Source: Pseudoxanthomonas sp. CF125
GTDB lineage: Bacteria > Pseudomonadota > Gammaproteobacteria > Xanthomonadales > Xanthomonadaceae
DNA length: 64,000 bases
Reading direction: 5' to 3'
NCBI RefSeq assembly: GCF_900104085.1
Contig: NZ_FNLD01000003.1
Span: 307,001-371,000, forward strand
Made by a program: the position numbers and the translations under genes. Below, piece after piece: positions 61,140 through 64,000 of this stretch. Every line of letters begins with the position of its first letter. Within the stretch, counting starts at the first letter, position 1. Under the pieces are notes generated by a model that was given only the letters and a program-made list of their open reading frames with translations, was not told the origin of the DNA and searched no databases.

Positions 61140-63329
61140 TCACAACACCTGCAGGTTCGCATAAGCCAGTACCAGCCACTTGCTACCTTCGCTGTCGAAG
61201 TTCACCTGCACGCGCGCGTGGGCGCCGGCGCCTTCGTAGTCGGTGACCACGCCCTGCCCGAATTTGGGATGCGAGACATTGGCGCCCAGCTTGAGCGGCG
61301 GCGCTTCGATGGGCGCGTGGCCGAAGCTGCGGGGCGCGCCGGCCGAATAGGTGCGCGACACCTGCACCTTGGGCCGCACTTCATGCAACAGGTGCGTCGG
61401 GATTTCGCGCAGGAAGCGCGACGGGATGCCGTACATGTCCTGGCCGTGGATGCGGCGCGTTTCCGCATAGCTCAACATGAGTTTCTGTCGTGCGCGGGTA
61501 ATGCCGACGTAAGCCAGGCGGCGCTCTTCTTCCAGCCGCCCGCTTTCGTCCAGCGACTTGCTGCTGGGGAAAAGCCCTTCTTCCATGCCGCCCAGGAACA
61601 CGACCGGGAATTCCAGACCCTTGGCCGAATGCAGCGTCATCAGCTGCACGCCGTCCTCGCCCGCCTGTGCCTGGCCTTCGCCGGCTTCCAGCGAGGCGTA
61701 GGCCAGGAACGCGGTCAGCTCGCTCATGCCCTCGCGGCTTTCATCGAGGATGTCTTCGTCGTCGCGGCGAACGAAACGGGAGGCGACCGAAACCAGTTCG
61801 TCCAGGTTCTCGGTGCGCGAATCCAGCTGGCCCTTGCTTTCGTTGAGATAGAAATCGCGCAGGCCCGAGCGCATCAGCACGTGGTCGATCTTGTCCTTGA
61901 GCTCGAGTTCGGCGACCTCCACCGACAATGCCTCGATCAAGGTGATGAACCCCGCCAGCGCGTTGCGCGCGCGGCCCGCCAGCTCGTTGCCTACCGAAAG
62001 CGCGCGCGCCGCCTCGAACAGCGGCTGCGACAACGTGCGTGCGCGCTTGCGCACTTCGTCCAGGGTACGGTCGCCGATGCCGCGCGTGGGCGTATTGACG
62101 GCGCGCTCGAACGCCGCGTCGTCGGCGCGATTGGCGATCATGCGCAGATAGGCGAGCGTGTCCTTGATCTCGGCTCGCTCGAAGAAGCGCATGCCGCCAT
62201 AGACCCGGTACGGCACCTGCTCGGCCAGCAGCGCTTCTTCGAAGGCGCGCGACTGCGCGTTGCTGCGATAGAGCACCGCCGCCTCGCCGTAGCTGCCGCC
62301 GTCGCGCACCCATTGCAGGATGCGATCGACCACATAGCGCGCTTCGTCGACTTCGTTGTAGGCCGCATACAGATCGATCGGCTCGCCGTCGCCGGTATCG
62401 GTCCACAATTGCTTGCCGATGCGGTCCGGATTGTGCGCGATCACCGCGTTGGCCGCACCCAGGATATTGGCGCTGGAACGGTAGTTCTGCTCCAGGCGGA
62501 TGGTCTGGGCGCTCCCGAAATCCTTGAGGAAGCGCTGCACGTTCTCGACCTTGGCGCCGCGCCAGCCGTAGATGGCCTGGTCGTCGTCGCCGACCACGAA
62601 TACGTGCCCGGTGTCGCCGGCGAGCAGGCGCACGAATCCGTACTGGATGGCGTTGGTGTCCTGGAATTCGTCCACCAGGATTTCGCGGAAGCGCGCACGG
62701 TAATGCGCGAGCAACGCGGGCTGGTCACGCAGCAACTCGTGCGCGCGCAACAGCAGTTCGGCGAAATCCACCAGTCCGGCGCGGTCGCAACGCTCCTGGT
62801 ACAACACGTAGGCGCGGCGCAAGGTATCGGTCCACTGGTCGTCGCCGGGCTGGATGTGCTCGGCGCGGCGGCCTTCGTCCTTCTGCGCGTTGATCCACCA
62901 GGCGATCTGGCGTGGCGGAAAGCGCGCCTCGTCCAGCTCCATCTGCTGGACCACGCGCTTGACCAGACGCAGCTGGTCGTCCGAATCCAGCACCTGGAAG
63001 GTTTCCGGCAGCTTCGCCTCTTGCCAGTGCAGGCGCAGCAAGCGATGGGCCAGACCGTGGAAGGTGCCGATCCACATGCCGCGGCTGCCGTTGCGCAATT
63101 GCGCGTCGGCGCGGTGGCGCATCTCGCCGGCCGCCTTGTTGGTAAAGGTGACGGCGAAGATGCCGTGCACCGGCACGCCATGCACTTCGTTGAGCCAGGC
63201 AATGCGGTGCGTGAGCACACGCGTCTTGCCCGAACCGGCGCCTGCGAGCACGAGATAGTGGCCCGGCGGCGCGGAGACCGCTTCGCGCTGCGCCGGGTTC
63301 AGGTCGTCGAGTAAATGGGAGACATCCAC
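61140..63329 (-). CDS. uvrD: DNA helicase II, UvrD
   Basis: A 729-residue SF1A helicase of nucleotide excision and mismatch repair. The start MDVSHLLDDLNPAQREAV is typical of UvrD. Walker A AGAGSGKTRV is at residues 29-38, followed by the DEFQDTNAIQY motif II, GDDDQAIYGWRGA motif III, LEQNYRSSANIL motif IV, LMTLHSAKGLEF motif V and the EEERRLAYVGITRARQKL motif VI. The C-terminal tail with GVNVSHPKFGQGVV-like sequence (here ANVSHPKFGQGVV) is a Tudor-like RNA polymerase-binding domain as in E. coli UvrD. A TGA/ATG spacing of about 50 bases separates it from the membrane protein gene upstream, so the two may share a transcript. Confidence 0.97.
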   Translation of the reverse strand: MDVSHLLDDLNPAQREAVSAPPGHYLVLAGAGSGKTRVLTHRIAWLNEVHGVPVHGIFAVTFTNKAAGEMRHRADAQLRNGSRGMWIGTFHGLAHRLLRLHWQEAKLPETFQVLDSDDQLRLVKRVVQQMELDEARFPPRQIAWWINAQKDEGRRAEHIQPGDDQWTDTLRRAYVLYQERCDRAGLVDFAELLLRAHELLRDQPALLAHYRARFREILVDEFQDTNAIQYGFVRLLAGDTGHVFVVGDDDQAIYGWRGAKVENVQRFLKDFGSAQTIRLEQNYRSSANILGAANAVIAHNPDRIGKQLWTDTGDGEPIDLYAAYNEVDEARYVVDRILQWVRDGGSYGEAAVLYRSNAQSRAFEEALLAEQVPYRVYGGMRFFERAEIKDTLAYLRMIANRADDAAFERAVNTPTRGIGDRTLDEVRKRARTLSQPLFEAARALSVGNELAGRARNALAGFITLIEALSVEVAELELKDKIDHVLMRSGLRDFYLNESKGQLDSRTENLDELVSVASRFVRRDDEDILDESREGMSELTAFLAYASLEAGEGQAQAGEDGVQLMTLHSAKGLEFPVVFLGGMEEGLFPSSKSLDESGRLEEERRLAYVGITRARQKLMLSYAETRRIHGQDMYGIPSRFLREIPTHLLHEVRPKVQVSRTYSAGAPRSFGHAPIEAPPLKLGANVSHPKFGQGVVTDYEGAGAHARVQVNFDSEGSKWLVLAYANLQVL

Positions 63330-63382
63330 GCGGCTATTTTACGCCGTACCGCGCGCAGGCACTGAGATCGATCAAGGGCAAA

Positions 63383-63988
63383 TCAGTGCTCGGCTTTGGG
63401 TTTGCTGGTCACATGGCTCATCAAACGGTCCGTGTAGGCGATACCGATGGCCGACAGGATGAACACGCAGTGGATGATGGTCTGCCACATCACGCCCGAT
63501 TCGGTGAACTTGCTGTCCGGCATGCCCAGGTCGCCGACTTCGATGAAAGTCTTCAGCAGGTGGATGGAAGAGATGCCGATGATCGCCATGGCCAGCTTCA
63601 CCTTCAGCATGCTGGCGTTGACGTGGCTCAGCCATTCCGGCTGGTCGGGATGGCCTTCCAGGCGCAGGCGCGAGACGAAGGTTTCGTAGCCGCCCACGAT
63701 CACCATCATCAGCAGATTGGAGATCATCACCACGTCGATCAGCCCCAGCACGATCAGCATGATCGCCACTTCGGCCGTGGGGCCGCCTTCGGCCAGCTTG
63801 GCGGCCTGCTCGGCTTCGCCGCCGTGCAGGAACACCTCGTTCACCAGATGCACCAGCTCCACGCCGAACTGCCAGACATAAACCGCCTGGGCGACGATCA
63901 ACCCCAGATACAGCGGCAACTGCAGCCAGCGCGAAGCGAAGATCAGCGAGGGAAGCGGGCCGAGGCGATTGGGTTGCTGATGCGACAT
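63383..63988 (-). CDS. UPF0114 family membrane protein (YqhA-like)
   Basis: A 201-residue protein with four membrane segments and the family signature IMLIVLGLIDVVMISNLLMMVIVGGYETFVSRL. The C-terminal pair is MLKVKLAMAIIGISSIHLLKTF and the YTDRL end. UPF0114/YqhA proteins are universal in enterobacteria but have no known function. The gene is intact and begins 12 bases before the right edge (ATG at 63988). It could be co-transcribed with uvrD, which begins 54 bases after its stop. Confidence 0.9.
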   Translation of the reverse strand: MSHQQPNRLGPLPSLIFASRWLQLPLYLGLIVAQAVYVWQFGVELVHLVNEVFLHGGEAEQAAKLAEGGPTAEVAIMLIVLGLIDVVMISNLLMMVIVGGYETFVSRLRLEGHPDQPEWLSHVNASMLKVKLAMAIIGISSIHLLKTFIEVGDLGMPDSKFTESGVMWQTIIHCVFILSAIGIAYTDRLMSHVTSKPKAEH

Positions 63989-64000
63989 GGGATCGGAATG

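Noticed and set aside
60936-63314. 792-codon plus-strand frame antisense to uvrD
   Set aside because: Same reason: mirror frame of a conserved gene with no recognisable domain or ribosome binding site.

Overview
The window is GC-rich, densely coded DNA from a gammaproteobacterium, most likely of the Xanthomonadaceae/Lysobacteraceae (Xanthomonas, Lysobacter, Pseudoxanthomonas or a relative). The evidence is a complete xanthomonadin-type aryl polyene pigment cluster including xanB2, the rhlB/trxA/rho neighbourhood, a candidate sX13-like small RNA next to polA, and many intergenic REP repeats that begin with GTAG. No organism name is provable from the sequence alone.

Layout. 1-16.2 kb is housekeeping: arfB (partial), a DUF2059 protein, ung, a two-REC response regulator, ftsX-ftsE, rhlB diverging from trxA-rho, two tandem TonB-C-terminal-like periplasmic proteins, a Kef-type antiporter, a giant membrane ankyrin protein and a YcgL protein. 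16.4-32.4 kb is the pigment cluster. Rightward genes are ketosynthase, chain-length factor, glycosyltransferase, flavin halogenase, then a second flavin enzyme and the chorismatase xanB2. Leftward genes are ketoreductase, dehydratase, RND exporter, LolA-like carrier, acyltransferase, second dehydratase, membrane protein, ACP (xanC) and 3-HBA:ACP ligase (xanA2). Together they make 3-hydroxybenzoate from chorismate, load it on ACP, extend it to a polyene, decorate it and export it to the outer membrane. A small GIY-YIG nuclease element with 28-bp inverted ends sits inside this cluster.

32.6-42.9 kb carries an S9 peptidase operon, a Cys-rich secreted protein, hemF, a DUF421 protein, the candidate sRNA, polA and a DUF2782 lipoprotein. 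43.0-50.1 kb is an exported-protein island: a c-type cytochrome-like protein diverging from a trypsin-like protease, a subtilisin lipoprotein, a small lipoprotein and a metzincin lipoprotein. It is followed by lepB.

50.9-57.0 kb is the part I consider most likely undescribed. It is a tightly coupled leftward six-gene operon (KAS III, NAD-dependent epimerase/reductase, MBL hydrolase, ATP-grasp ligase, FemAB/CelD-like GNAT, Rieske oxygenase). A perfect palindrome overlapping a candidate promoter lies in front of it. Upstream are an HlyD adaptor and a C39-type ABC exporter whose 5' end, together with the 5' end of a facing XRE regulator, appears to have been deleted at one junction. uvrD and an UPF0114 membrane protein close the window.

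Repeats are a theme. At least five different GTAG-headed REP cores occur, and in five genes the TAG of the repeat is the gene's own stop codon.
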